Shown here one piece after another: positions 15,733-25,100 of a stretch of 47,186 nt of DNA. Source of the DNA: Bacteroidales bacterium (GTDB taxonomy: Bacteria > Bacteroidota > Bacteroidia > Bacteroidales > PUMT01); assembly GCA_007120695.1 (NCBI GenBank), contig SKND01000143.1, positions 1 through 47,186 of the forward strand, written 5' to 3'. How positions within the stretch are numbered: position 1 is the first letter of the stretch; each line of letters begins with the position of its first letter. The notes under the pieces were generated by a model. That model worked only from the letters and a program-made list of their open reading frames with translations. It searched no databases and was not told the origin of the DNA. A program made the position numbers and the translations under genes.

Positions 15733-16848
15733 ATGGATGCTGTATCGCTCACAAAAAAGCTGGTAGAATTCAATACCATCAATCCCCCGGGGAATGAAGC
15801 TCCAATGGCTGATTTCGTAGGTGACCTGCTTTCAACCAATGGTTTCACCGTTCATTATCCCGGCTTTGGAGAGAACAGAAAGCACCTGGTTGCTGAAAAA
15901 GGAGTGCCGGATTCAGGTAAACCACTCGTATTTTCCGGACACTTTGATGTTGTTCCGCTCGGTGCCAGGAAGTGGAGTAAAGATCCCTTTGTCTGCAAGG
16001 TTGAAGGGGACAGGTTATACGGACGTGGCTCAAGCGATATGAAATCGGGACTGGCAGCCATAATATGCGCGGCTACTGATGTGTCAGCAGAAAAGATGTC
16101 TGAAGAGGGCATACGGTTAATCTTGACCGCCGGAGAAGAACTTGGCTGTGAGGGCGCCCGGAAGCTTGTTAAAACATATACCGGTCTTGGAAGTGCAAGT
16201 GCTGTTATTATTGGTGAACCAACTGCTAACCTGCCGGCAACAGGCCATAAGGGGGCAATCTTTCTTACCGCAGTTTCCACAGGAAAGACAGTGCACTCTT
16301 CCATGCCGGAACTGGGAATAAACGCAATATACAAGGCCGCAAGGGCTATTTTGAAAACAGAGGGGTTCATGTTTAATGCCAGAAAAGACAATCTGCTCGG
16401 TTTTCCGACAATTAATGTAGGAAAAGTCACCGGCGGATTAAATCTCAACTCAGTACCTGACCATGCGGAATTTACTATTGACATGAGAACCACTGCAGAG
16501 GTTGATCATAAAGAGATCCTTATCCGGTTAGGAAAGGAGCTGGGTGATGAGATATCTCTTCAAAAGCATGTAGACCTCCCACCGGTTTCCAATAAAGATG
16601 ATGATCCGTTTATTCAGATGGTATACAAAATATGCGAATCGGAAGGTGTAACTTCTGCACGTTCACGTTCTTTGCCATATCTGACGGACGGCTCTGTACT
16701 GCAAGATTATTATCATAATGTACCAACAATTATCCTCGGCCCGGGTCAGCCGGATCAGGCCCACCAGACGGATGAATATTGCCTTATTTCTAAAATTGAA
16801 CAAGCAGTTAATATCTATAAAAAGATTATCATAAACTGGAGGAACTGA
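15733..16848 (+). CDS. M20 family metallopeptidase/deacylase (ArgE/DapE-like)
   Basis: 371 aa. Metal-binding residues are seen in order: FSGHFDVVPLG (His, Asp), GRGSSDMKSG (Asp), AGEELGCEG (catalytic and metal Glu), GEPT, and C-terminal PGQPDQAHQTDEY (His). The lid domain has VHSSMPELGINAIYKAA, where the His is the dimer-contributed catalytic residue. It removes an acyl group or cleaves a small peptide in the cytosol. The substrate is unknown; DapE or ArgE proper is unlikely because of the non-biosynthetic neighbours. 26 nt after the transporter gene; its TGA is followed after 1 nt by the next ATG. Confidence 0.85.
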   Translation: MDAVSLTKKLVEFNTINPPGNEAPMADFVGDLLSTNGFTVHYPGFGENRKHLVAEKGVPDSGKPLVFSGHFDVVPLGARKWSKDPFVCKVEGDRLYGRGSSDMKSGLAAIICAATDVSAEKMSEEGIRLILTAGEELGCEGARKLVKTYTGLGSASAVIIGEPTANLPATGHKGAIFLTAVSTGKTVHSSMPELGINAIYKAARAILKTEGFMFNARKDNLLGFPTINVGKVTGGLNLNSVPDHAEFTIDMRTTAEVDHKEILIRLGKELGDEISLQKHVDLPPVSNKDDDPFIQMVYKICESEGVTSARSRSLPYLTDGSVLQDYYHNVPTIILGPGQPDQAHQTDEYCLISKIEQAVNIYKKIIINWRN

Positions 16849-16849
16849 C

Positions 16850-17887
16850 ATGAATGAATTTCCAGACAGAATTAATAGTGAAGATCACCTGGAGGAACTG
16901 TTGTCTTATCCGGGAAAAGAAGCTACCGAGATGTTCAAAAGGATTGATGGTGACATGATCTTCCTGGGCATAGGAGGTAAAATAGGGCCTTCCCTTGCAC
17001 ATATGGCAAAGAGAGCCTGTGAACAGGCCGGAGTCCAAAAAAGATTTGTTGGTGTATCCCTTTTCCAGTCGGAAGAGCAACGGAAACAGATCGAGGATAA
17101 CGGTATTGAAACTATCCACGGCGATCTTCTTGATATGGATTTTATAAAAACCCTGCCCGCCCTTAAGAATGTTTTTTTTCTCGCAGGGATGAAATTCGGG
17201 TCTGTGGAGAACCTATCACTTACCTGGGCAGTAAATTCCTTTATGCCGGCACTGATTGCCTCTCATTTCAGGAATTCGAGGATTTCTGCTTTCTCCACCG
17301 GCTGTGTCTACCCTCTTGTTCCCATTCAGTCCGGCGGCTCAAAGGAAACTGATCCTCCCTCTCCGGTTGGTGAATATGCCCAGTCCTGCCTTGGAAGAGA
17401 AAGGATGTTCGAGTTTGGCAGCATAACCAACAAAACACCTGTCACACTCATAAGGTTGAATTATTCTGTCGAATTACGCTATGGCGTTCTGGTGGATATC
17501 GCCCTTAAGGTTAAAAACAGGCAGCCTGTTGATCTGAATATGGGGTATTTTAATGTGATATGGCAGGGAGATGCCAACGATCTGGTCCTGCGTTCTATTG
17601 AACTTGCTGAAAGCCCCGCAATGATACTCAATATTACAGGTACTGAAGTGCTCTCGGTAAGGGAAGTAGCACTCGAGTTTGGGAAGCTCTTTGGAGAAGA
17701 TGTCCGGTTCGAAGGCAGTGAGGCCCCTACAGCATTATTAAGCAATTCAACCCGTGCGTTCAATTTACTGAATCCTCCCCGAGTCCCCGTCAGCCAGGTA
17801 ATCAAATGGACGGCTGACTGGATTAAGCAGGGTGGAAAGATCCTGGGAAAACCAACCCATTTTGAAGTGCGTGACGGAAAATATTAA
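16850..17887 (+). CDS. NAD(P)-dependent epimerase/dehydratase-like protein without the catalytic Lys
   Basis: 345 aa, extended SDR fold. The dinucleotide-binding turn is FLGIGGKIGPSLA (Gly40, Gly43, Gly46). The FSTGCVYP block near 148-155 fits the family's TSS.VYG. The usual YxxxK reads Y176-A-Q-S-C180, so the lysine is missing while Tyr176 is kept. The enzyme may use another proton relay or may not be an oxidoreductase in the usual sense. The start has a strong GGAGG ribosome site about 8 nt upstream and sits 1 nt after the M20 stop, so it is translationally coupled. The product and substrate are unknown. Confidence 0.72.
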   Translation: MNEFPDRINSEDHLEELLSYPGKEATEMFKRIDGDMIFLGIGGKIGPSLAHMAKRACEQAGVQKRFVGVSLFQSEEQRKQIEDNGIETIHGDLLDMDFIKTLPALKNVFFLAGMKFGSVENLSLTWAVNSFMPALIASHFRNSRISAFSTGCVYPLVPIQSGGSKETDPPSPVGEYAQSCLGRERMFEFGSITNKTPVTLIRLNYSVELRYGVLVDIALKVKNRQPVDLNMGYFNVIWQGDANDLVLRSIELAESPAMILNITGTEVLSVREVALEFGKLFGEDVRFEGSEAPTALLSNSTRAFNLLNPPRVPVSQVIKWTADWIKQGGKILGKPTHFEVRDGKY

Positions 17888-17902
17888 TCTAAATACAGGT
17901 CT

Positions 17903-18970
17903 ATGCATTATACTGAATTACCAGGAGATATTCTCAGTTCTTTACACAGGGGAGTGGTGATCCCGGCGCTGCCTCTTGCACTTGACAAAAATCGCAATCA
18001 TGATATCAGGCGGCAGCGGGCACTTATGCGTTATTACCTCGATGCTGGTGCAGGCGGGGTGGCCGTTGCAGTTCACACTACACAGTTCGCCATACGACAG
18101 CCTCAATACAATCTTTATGAACCGGTCCTGGAACTGGCCAGTGATGAGTTTGACCGTTTCTCCCGGGACACTGGCAAGCCGGTGATCCGAATTGCAGGAG
18201 TAGTAGGAAAAACAGAGCAGGCTGCAAGGGAGGCTGAAATTGCACTAAAAAGTGGTTATCACGCAGTGCTTTTGAGTTTGGCCGCTTTCAGTGACGCAAG
18301 CAACAGGGAAGTTCTTAAACATTGTGAGGCTATTGCCGGAATAATACCGCTAATAGGTTTTTATTTGCAACCTGCAGTGGGAGGAAGAAAACTGGATGTG
18401 GATTTCTGGAGGGATTTTGCCGGCATCCGGAACGTGATCGCAATAAAGATTGCCCCATTCAACAGGTACCAGACGCTTGATGTAGTGAGGGGGGTGGCTG
18501 AATCAGGAAGACATGATGAAATAGCCTTATATACTGGTAACGACGATAATATACTGGTTGATCTGCTGACAGAATACCAGATCACTGTTGGCGATAAGGT
18601 TATCAGTAAAAGGATAACAGGGGGATTGCTGGGCCATTGGGCAGTATGGACACGATCGGCCGTTAAATTACTCGAGACAATTCAGAAATCTGGTTACAGG
18701 GGTGACATGCAGGAATTGCTTTCACTGAATGTTAAGATCACCGACTGTAATGCAGCCTTTTTCGATTCGGCAAATAATTTTGCAGGATGCATCACGGGTA
18801 TTCATGAGGTGCTCCGCCGCCAGGGGATACTGGAAGGACTGTGGACGCTTGATGAGAATGAAGTGTTGTCACCGGGACAAATGGCAGAAATTGACAGGGT
18901 ATATACACAGTATCCTGAACTGAACGATGACGTATTTGTATCGGAAAACCTCAGTAAGTGGTTGTCATGA
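17903..18970 (+). CDS. DapA/NanA-superfamily aldolase or dehydratase
   Basis: 355 aa, longer than DapA (about 290). It is a TIM-barrel of the Schiff-base aldolase type: RGVVIPALPLALD at the N-terminus, GAGGVAVAVHT, PLIGFYLQPAVGG with the conserved Tyr, and the Schiff-base lysine K182 in NVIAIKIAPF. The GTGE motif of DapA for substrate carboxylate reads YTGND. A role in lysine synthesis is unlikely; a catabolic retro-aldol or dehydration of a keto acid fits better with the transporter and deacylase upstream. The extra C-terminal 60 residues (LSPGQMAEIDRVYTQYPELN) have no clear counterpart. 15 nt after the epimerase stop; last gene of the operon. Confidence 0.78.
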   Translation: MHYTELPGDILSSLHRGVVIPALPLALDKNRNHDIRRQRALMRYYLDAGAGGVAVAVHTTQFAIRQPQYNLYEPVLELASDEFDRFSRDTGKPVIRIAGVVGKTEQAAREAEIALKSGYHAVLLSLAAFSDASNREVLKHCEAIAGIIPLIGFYLQPAVGGRKLDVDFWRDFAGIRNVIAIKIAPFNRYQTLDVVRGVAESGRHDEIALYTGNDDNILVDLLTEYQITVGDKVISKRITGGLLGHWAVWTRSAVKLLETIQKSGYRGDMQELLSLNVKITDCNAAFFDSANNFAGCITGIHEVLRRQGILEGLWTLDENEVLSPGQMAEIDRVYTQYPELNDDVFVSENLSKWLS

Positions 18971-19029
18971 GGAGTAGTCCGGATTTTTAAGTGTATCTTT
19001 TATCGGCCAGCGGGTTTTCCGGCATTATT

Positions 19030-19452
19030 CTAAACCAGTTCCAGCAATATATCTCCCTGCAGCACATTTGCTCCCGGGGTGACTTTGACAGACTCCACCA
19101 CACCATCTTTATCCGACTGGATCTTATTCTCCATTTTCATTGCTTCCATTACGAGCAGGGCCTGTCCCCTTTTCACAACATCCCCGGGTTTCACGAGTAT
19201 ACTAAGTATAGTTCCAGGCAGCGGCGCAATTACCGGTTCAGCAGTTCCCTTCTCCTTTTTTTCAATTCTGTCTTTTCCACTCGAAGGGATCTCTGCCCTC
19301 ACGAGAGTGGGTGTTTTTGTTTTTCTTATTTCTGTATGTAACTCTACATTATAAGGTGTACCGTTTACTTCCAGGCTGGCCATATTACCTTCGAAATTCT
19401 TTATCTCAACTTCGTATGTATTTCCGCTGATGGTGAATTTAAAATTTCTCAT
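19030..19452 (-). CDS. Biotin carboxyl carrier subunit of methylmalonyl-CoA decarboxylase
   Basis: 140 aa. Residues 1-45 form a small N-terminal domain, 45-72 a charged linker (KDRIEKKEKG), and 73-140 the biotinyl domain with EAMKMEN; Lys106 carries biotin. It shuttles CO2 from the alpha subunit to the membrane beta subunit. It is the last gene of the mce-mmdA-gamma-carrier operon, 3 nt after the gamma gene, and convergent with the aldolase operon. A biotin ligase is not in the window. Confidence 0.93.
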   Translation of the reverse strand: MRNFKFTISGNTYEVEIKNFEGNMASLEVNGTPYNVELHTEIRKTKTPTLVRAEIPSSGKDRIEKKEKGTAEPVIAPLPGTILSILVKPGDVVKRGQALLVMEAMKMENKIQSDKDGVVESVKVTPGANVLQGDILLELV

Positions 19453-19455
19453 AAT

Positions 19456-19824
19456 CTATTGTCTGGGATTTTGTCGCAATCCGTAAATTTTTGAGCTCCA
19501 GGGAGAGTATCTTTTTGATATCTTTTTAATGGTTAACACACCACTCTCCTCATCATGCATTTCGTTTATATACAAGAATATGGCCATTCCTATTGCAGCA
19601 TTGACTTCACCGGTCACCTTAATTTCATCCTTTTCAGAGACGATCCTGTCTTCATTTCTACCCGAAAGCATCTTCTGCAGATCAAGTTTAAGCAGGGAGG
19701 GAAGATAGTAAAAGACGAGATACAGCAGTACCAGTGCTGCAAACACCACCAGGTAGCCCACCAGGGCAATAGTTGTGGCAAAGCTGTCAACCTGTGAAAA
19801 ATCAAGAAGCATTAGATAGATCAT
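19456..19824 (-). CDS. Sodium-pumping decarboxylase gamma subunit (OadG family)
   Basis: 122 aa. One membrane helix near the N-terminus (about residues 15-42), then a soluble tail with a short basic region. It resembles OadG/MmdD proteins, which hold the soluble alpha subunit to the membrane beta subunit. The tail differs from Proteobacterial OadG in lacking a clear His/Pro-rich metal segment; instead it has VTGEVNAAIGMAIFLYINE. Gaps to its neighbours in the operon are 3 and 11 nt. Confidence 0.85.
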   Translation of the reverse strand: MIYLMLLDFSQVDSFATTIALVGYLVVFAALVLLYLVFYYLPSLLKLDLQKMLSGRNEDRIVSEKDEIKVTGEVNAAIGMAIFLYINEMHDEESGVLTIKKISKRYSPWSSKIYGLRQNPRQ

Positions 19825-19835
19825 CTTATGGTAAT

Positions 19836-21395
19836 TTATAAAGGTATGTTGGAATGCTTCTTCGGCGGATTCAGATCCTTCTTGGACATAAGTGTCTGCA
19901 GTGCACGTATCACTCTGAACCTTGTATTTCTAGGTTCTATTATATCATCAATAAATCCGTGGCGCGCCGCCTCATAAGGGTTCGCAAATTTCTCAATATA
20001 CTCGCTTTCCCTTTCTGAAATGTATTCTTTCCTCTCCGCTTCGTCTTCAATCTTTGCAATCTTTTTACCTTCAAGAATTTCGATGGCGCCCTGTGCCCCC
20101 ATAACAGCAATCTCAGCAGTTGGCCATGCATAATTGATATCGCCACGCAACTGCTTGCAACTCATCACATCATGGGCCCCGCCATATGATTTTCTAAGTG
20201 TAACAGTCACTTTTGGCACTGTAGCTTCACCATATGCAAAAAGAAGCTTTGCTCCATGAATTATTATCCCGCCGTATTCCTGTGCACTGCCCGGCAGAAA
20301 TCCGGGAACATCAACAAGCGTAACAACCGGAACATTAAAAGCATCACAAAACCTCACAAACCTGGCAGCTTTCCTCGACGCTTCAGTATCAAGAACACCA
20401 GCCAGATAATTAGGCTGGTTTGCGATAATACCTGCCGGCATTCCACTGAACTTTGCAAAGCCTACCACGATACTTCTTGCATAATGACGGTGCAATTCCA
20501 GAAACTCCTTATTGTCTATTATCGAATATATTACATCCTTTACATCATATGACTGGTTTGACTCCTCGGGAATGATATCATTAAGACTGTCATCTGCCCG
20601 CTCTGACGGATCATTGCATTCGGTTACCGGCGGATCTTCCAGGTTATTCTGAGGCAGGTATTCAAGCAGTTTTCTTATTATCATCAATCCCTCCTCTTCA
20701 TCTTCAGCCTTGAAATGAGCAACGCCCGACCTGGTGGTGTGCACAGTAGCTCCACCCAGGTCTTCTGTACTTATAACCTCGCCGGTAACAGCTTTTGTAA
20801 CCTTTGGCCCGGTAACGAACATATAACTGGTCTTATCGCTCATTATAATCACATCGGTCAGCGCAGGAGAGTAAACGGCGCCTCCGGCGCAAGGACCGAA
20901 AATGGCAGATATCTGAGGTATAACACCCGAAGCCATAATATTCCGCTGAAAGATCTCAGCATAACCTGCCAGACTCATTACTCCTTCCTGTATCCTGGCA
21001 CCGCCACTGTCGTTAATGCCGATAACCGGAGCACCCACTTTCATTGCCTGATCCATTACCTTGCAAATTTTCTTTGCAAAGGTCTCCGAAAGAGAACCTC
21101 CAAGGACGGTGAAATCCTGTGAATAGACATAAACAACCCTGCCGTCAATTGTTCCGTGGCCGGTTATAACTCCATCACCCGGATATTTATGATTCTCCAG
21201 TCCAAAATCAGTGCATCGGTGAGTGATAAACATATCAAACTCCTCGAAGCTTCCTTCATCAAGCAGTATTTCAATACGTTCCCTAGCAGTCATTTTACCT
21301 TTGGCATGCTGGGCCTCAATTCTCTTTTTCCCGCCACCCAATTTGGCCTCTTCACGCAGTTCTACCAATCTTTTTATCTTATCCTGTCTGCTCAT
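19836..21395 (-). CDS. mmdA: Methylmalonyl-CoA decarboxylase alpha subunit (carboxyltransferase)
   Basis: 519 aa from the ATG at 21395 ([20 protein letters not shown]). A start at 21449 would overlap the upstream gene by 41 nt and adds a non-family stretch. Two crotonase-like halves are seen: [31 protein letters not shown] and [15 protein letters not shown] in the first; [36 protein letters not shown] and SYGGAHDVM in the second. It moves the carboxyl of methylmalonyl-CoA (or propionyl-CoA in reverse) to biotin in the cytosol. With mce next to it, a role in succinate-propionate interconversion is likely. Confidence 0.94.
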   Translation of the reverse strand: MSRQDKIKRLVELREEAKLGGGKKRIEAQHAKGKMTARERIEILLDEGSFEEFDMFITHRCTDFGLENHKYPGDGVITGHGTIDGRVVYVYSQDFTVLGGSLSETFAKKICKVMDQAMKVGAPVIGINDSGGARIQEGVMSLAGYAEIFQRNIMASGVIPQISAIFGPCAGGAVYSPALTDVIIMSDKTSYMFVTGPKVTKAVTGEVISTEDLGGATVHTTRSGVAHFKAEDEEEGLMIIRKLLEYLPQNNLEDPPVTECNDPSERADDSLNDIIPEESNQSYDVKDVIYSIIDNKEFLELHRHYARSIVVGFAKFSGMPAGIIANQPNYLAGVLDTEASRKAARFVRFCDAFNVPVVTLVDVPGFLPGSAQEYGGIIIHGAKLLFAYGEATVPKVTVTLRKSYGGAHDVMSCKQLRGDINYAWPTAEIAVMGAQGAIEILEGKKIAKIEDEAERKEYISERESEYIEKFANPYEAARHGFIDDIIEPRNTRFRVIRALQTLMSKKDLNPPKKHSNIPL

Positions 21396-21408
21396 AATAT
21401 AGCGGCCA

Positions 21409-21819
21409 TTATTTGTTTTTATCTTCGCAAAGTTCAGTGAGAACGCCAAAGGTAGATTTTGGATGAAGAAAAGCTATATCAAGACCCTCAGCACCTTTTC
21501 TGGGCTTCTGATCGATAGCCTGTATTCCTTTATCAACAGCGTGTTCAAGCGATTTTTCTATATCGGCGACAGCAAAGGCGATATGATGAATCCCCTCACC
21601 ACGTTTTTCAATAAATTTCGCCACAGGTCCGTCTTCGGCAGTCGACTCAAGTAGCTCTATCTTGGTCTGTCCCACCATAAAAAATGCTGTCTTTACCTTC
21701 TGATCTGCAACCTCTTCTATATTATAGCACTTAAGGCCCAGAATATCTTCATAAAATCTGATAGATTCATCAAGGTTCTTAACTGCTATTCCGATATGTT
21801 CAATATGTGTTGTTTGCAT
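21409..21819 (-). CDS. mce: Methylmalonyl-CoA epimerase
   Basis: 136 aa, two beta-alpha-beta modules of the glyoxalase fold. Key motifs are [25 protein letters not shown] (metal His), KIELLEST (Glu), [13 protein letters not shown] (His) and GVLTELCE (Glu). It interconverts R and S methylmalonyl-CoA. It is the first gene of the decarboxylase operon, 13 nt before mmdA, and links mutase-derived R-methylmalonyl-CoA to the S-specific decarboxylase. No mutase gene is in the window. Confidence 0.94.
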   Translation of the reverse strand: MQTTHIEHIGIAVKNLDESIRFYEDILGLKCYNIEEVADQKVKTAFFMVGQTKIELLESTAEDGPVAKFIEKRGEGIHHIAFAVADIEKSLEHAVDKGIQAIDQKPRKGAEGLDIAFLHPKSTFGVLTELCEDKNK

Positions 21820-21840
21820 AATACTGATTTTTAATTACAA

Positions 21841-21848
21841 CAAATGTA
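21841..21848 (-). promoter_or_regulatory. -7 element for the mce-mmdA operon
   Basis: On the minus strand TACATTTG, a full TAnnTTTG match, 22 nt before the mce ATG. No convincing TTTG lies about 19 nt further upstream. Confidence 0.35.
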
Positions 21849-21996
21849 TCTATTAATGACATAAACTGATCATGATATTTATCAACATATCCGTTGTAAA
21901 TAATTGCTTTTAAACATATCAGCGTAAAAATCGCGGAACCATGATGATGTTGAACTGCTTTCAATTTTCCATTCAGTGTGTAGAGTTATTATGTGT

Positions 21997-22164
21997 TTAA
22001 ATTTCATGTACATTTACAGCTAAAGCGATTACACTCCACACACTAAGAATGATACCGGCGACAGGTTTCCTGATAAGCCTGGCAAGAGGATACAGACTGA
22101 AACCCATCAGGGTGATAAACAACAACCTGACCGATAACTGATATGATTGCAAATCAATTATCAA
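21997..22164 (-). CDS. Possible small membrane protein downstream of the GH3 fusion
   Basis: 55 codons from a TTG at 22164 to TAA at 21997, overlapping the GH3-lactamase stop (22154-22156) by 11 nt in another frame. An internal ATG at 22107 would give 36 residues. The translation reads as a membrane protein (RLLFITLMGFSLYPLARLIRKP, then AGIILSVWSVIALAVN), with base composition more like coding sequence than the rest of the gap. It is not recognised. It might be a translationally coupled small protein or a remnant of a longer gene. The remaining 21849-21996 part of the gap shows nothing clear. Confidence 0.4.
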   Translation of the reverse strand: MIIDLQSYQLSVRLLFITLMGFSLYPLARLIRKPVAGIILSVWSVIALAVNVHEI

Positions 22165-25100
22165 TTATTGCATCATAGATAACCTGCTGGATCTTGGTCC
22201 TTACATTCATCCGAAGCAATTTATTGCTGAACTGGTCAGGATGAACCCGGTTGGACAGAAAAACATAGACCAGGTCATCTGCTGGATCTACCCAGGCTAT
22301 TGTTCCCGTAAAGCCACTGTGACCATAACTTCCGGGTGAAGCCGATTTGGCTGTCGGTCCGTTTCTGGAAGGATTCATTTCAGGTTTGTCAAAACCTATG
22401 CCTCTGCGGTTGCCGTTGCTGCTATTGGGAGCAGAGGTAAATCTTTTAATTGTTTCAGGCTGGAAATATGAAATACCGCCATATTCACCGTTCTGCAGAT
22501 ACACCTGCATTAGCTTCGCGAGATCATTGGCGTTTGAGAACAATCCTGCATGACCGCCTACCCCTCCTATCATTGCTGTTCCGGGATCATGAACGTGGCC
22601 ATGGACAAGCTGTCGTCTGAAAAAAACATCATTCTCGGTAGGAACAATTTCTGTTTCCCTGTACTTTTCAAGAGGAAGAAATGTCATCCTTTCAGCTCCG
22701 AGAGGTTTGTAAAATTTTTTCTGAGTATACAGTTCCAAAGGTTCAGAGCTTATGCGTTCGATAATACTCTTAAGATAATAATATCCCAGATCACTGTACA
22801 GGTAAGTGTTGCCCCGCCGGAGGGCAGATTCATTGATCCTCATATATATTGAATCCCGGTAAGCCTTGTTCATGAACATCCTGTTTGCAACCCTTATCGT
22901 GAAGTTACCCCTGGCATGGTCACTAAAAAGACTATCTACAAACTTGTAGTGGCGGTTCATAAACATATTGCCTGCAAGCATGTAAGGGTAATTGGCAGAA
23001 ACCCTTCTGGAGAAAAGCTCTTCATCTGGCATAAGACTCTCAAAAGTATCATAATAGAATGGAATCCACGGCTGTAAACCGGCCTGATGAGTCAGAACAT
23101 CCTTTATTACCAGATCATACTTGTTGGTTCCCTTGAGTTCCGGAAGATAGTATCCAAGTGTACGTTCAATGTCCAGCCTGCCCTCGTCCATCAGCACCAT
23201 CAGTGCCGGAACTGAAGCGGCAATTTTGGTAATAGATGCAATATCATAAAGATCAGAATTTCTGACCGGGCTTGTATTCCGGTATGTATGGTGTCCGAAT
23301 GACTTGTGATAAACGACAAGTCCCCTTCTGGCCACCAGTACCTGGGCACCAGGAGTAGCTTTCTCTCCTATGGCATTTTTTACAATTTCATCAATCTCCC
23401 GTAGTTTCCTTGAATCAAGACCTGCATCTTCAGGGATTGAGTACCCGAGCCGTCCAATGGAATTTCTATCAAGACCGGCACCTTTTGGGTATGCAGGAGC
23501 AGCATCAACCGGTAATCTCCCGACCGCTGCAACTGCGCCGAAAATCAGTTGTGCCGAATACTCCTGTACCTCCCTGCTGTCTTCATAGGAAACCAGTATA
23601 GATTTGACGGTTGTAAGATCATCAAAAAATGACAGACCGTAAGGAGAAGTGAAAAGAGTCATTACAATGTTACTGTTATATCCGGCAAGTCGTCTGATGA
23701 AAAATGAGGTCTGAGGGGTTACACCGAATTGCCTTGACCTGCGACTGTCAGGCTCATGAATTCCGACTATTACAAGATTGTACTTTTCCAGCTCCTGCAT
23801 CACCCTTGAAAACTCTTCGAGGGTGGCATATTTGTTTATACTGAAATGCCTCATCGGAGCATATAACTCAAGCATTTCCTGAAAAGCACTCTTTTGTCCG
23901 TTACCCACCGACACTGTTGCTATTTGAAGAGTATCAAGTCTGCCAAGTGGCAGCAGATGGTTTTTATTCTTTATCAGCGACAGCGATTCCTTAATGATCT
24001 TTCGTTTGGTCAGAACATAAGCCGGCTTATTCAGGTCGTCAATTAGATTGGTGGTCCTTAACGGAGAAACCCTGTTGAGGCCAAACCAGAATTTTGCCAT
24101 CAAAACCCTCCTGCACCTTTCATCAATCATCTCCTGAGTAAGCACGCCATTCGCAATTGCATCCCTGATTGAAGCAATTGCACGGTCTACATCAGGCGGA
24201 AACAGTAATATGTCATTGCCGGCCAGAAGTGCCTGAACCTCAAGGTCGCCGGGGGCAAAATGGTCGCTCACACCACTCATTGTCAGTCCGTCAGTAAAAA
24301 CAAGTCCCCCAAAACCCAGCTCATCCCTCAGCAACCCGTCTACGGCCGCTGCCGATAATGAAGTTGCGAGGCCGGGAGTATCATCAATTGCGGGAATATG
24401 CAGGTGGGCTGTCATAACACCCCCTATTCCCTTATCAATAAGTTCCCTGAAAGGAACCAGCTCAAGGGAATCAAACCTTTGTCTGTCATGAGAAATAACC
24501 GGAAGAGTATAATGAGAATCCAGATCAGTATCCCCGTGCCCCGGGAAATGCTTTCCCACAGCCATGATACCATTATCCTGAAGACCCTGCATAAATTGGA
24601 GCGCCTTTTCAGTTACATTCCATTTGTCCTCTCCGAACGACCGGCTGCCAATAACAGGATTTCGGGGATTGACATTGATGTCGAGTACAGGTGCAAAATT
24701 TACATGTACCCCGAGTCTTCTCATCTGACCTGCAAGATCGGCCGCCATATCATAAACAAGCCTGCTGTCGGGCACCGCTCCCATAACAAGATGCTGCGGG
24801 TAACTTATGGTGCTGTCAAGCCTCATACCCAATCCCCATTCTGCATCCATAGCAATCATAAGAGGTGTTTGGGCAATAGCCTGGTAACTGTTTGTGAGTT
24901 TTGCCTGCCGTACCGGTCCCCCTCGCATAAAAGCGAGTCCCCCGATATTGTAATTCCTTATAAGCCTCTTAATCTCATCGTCTCTTGCAAACCTTTCGTC
25001 CGAATAGGCATCAACCATGATAAGTTGTCCGATTCGTTGCTCTGGCGTAAGCGATTTGAAAACAGAATCCACCCAGCTTACTGCAACTTCTGAAAAAGCA

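Noticed and set aside
15855-16493. 212-codon ORF opposite the M20 peptidase gene
   Set aside because: Antisense shadow; the plus-strand gene shows all catalytic motifs.
21396-21449. Longer N-terminus for the mmdA product
   Set aside because: It would overlap mce by 41 nt, and its 18 residues do not resemble the family start.
21999-22015. 17-nt exact match to repeat copy A (inverse of 125-141)
   Set aside because: It lies at the 3' end of the possible small ORF and lacks the hairpin loop and the AAGCGCAGCGG block. Given the AT-rich, partly palindromic sequence it may be chance.
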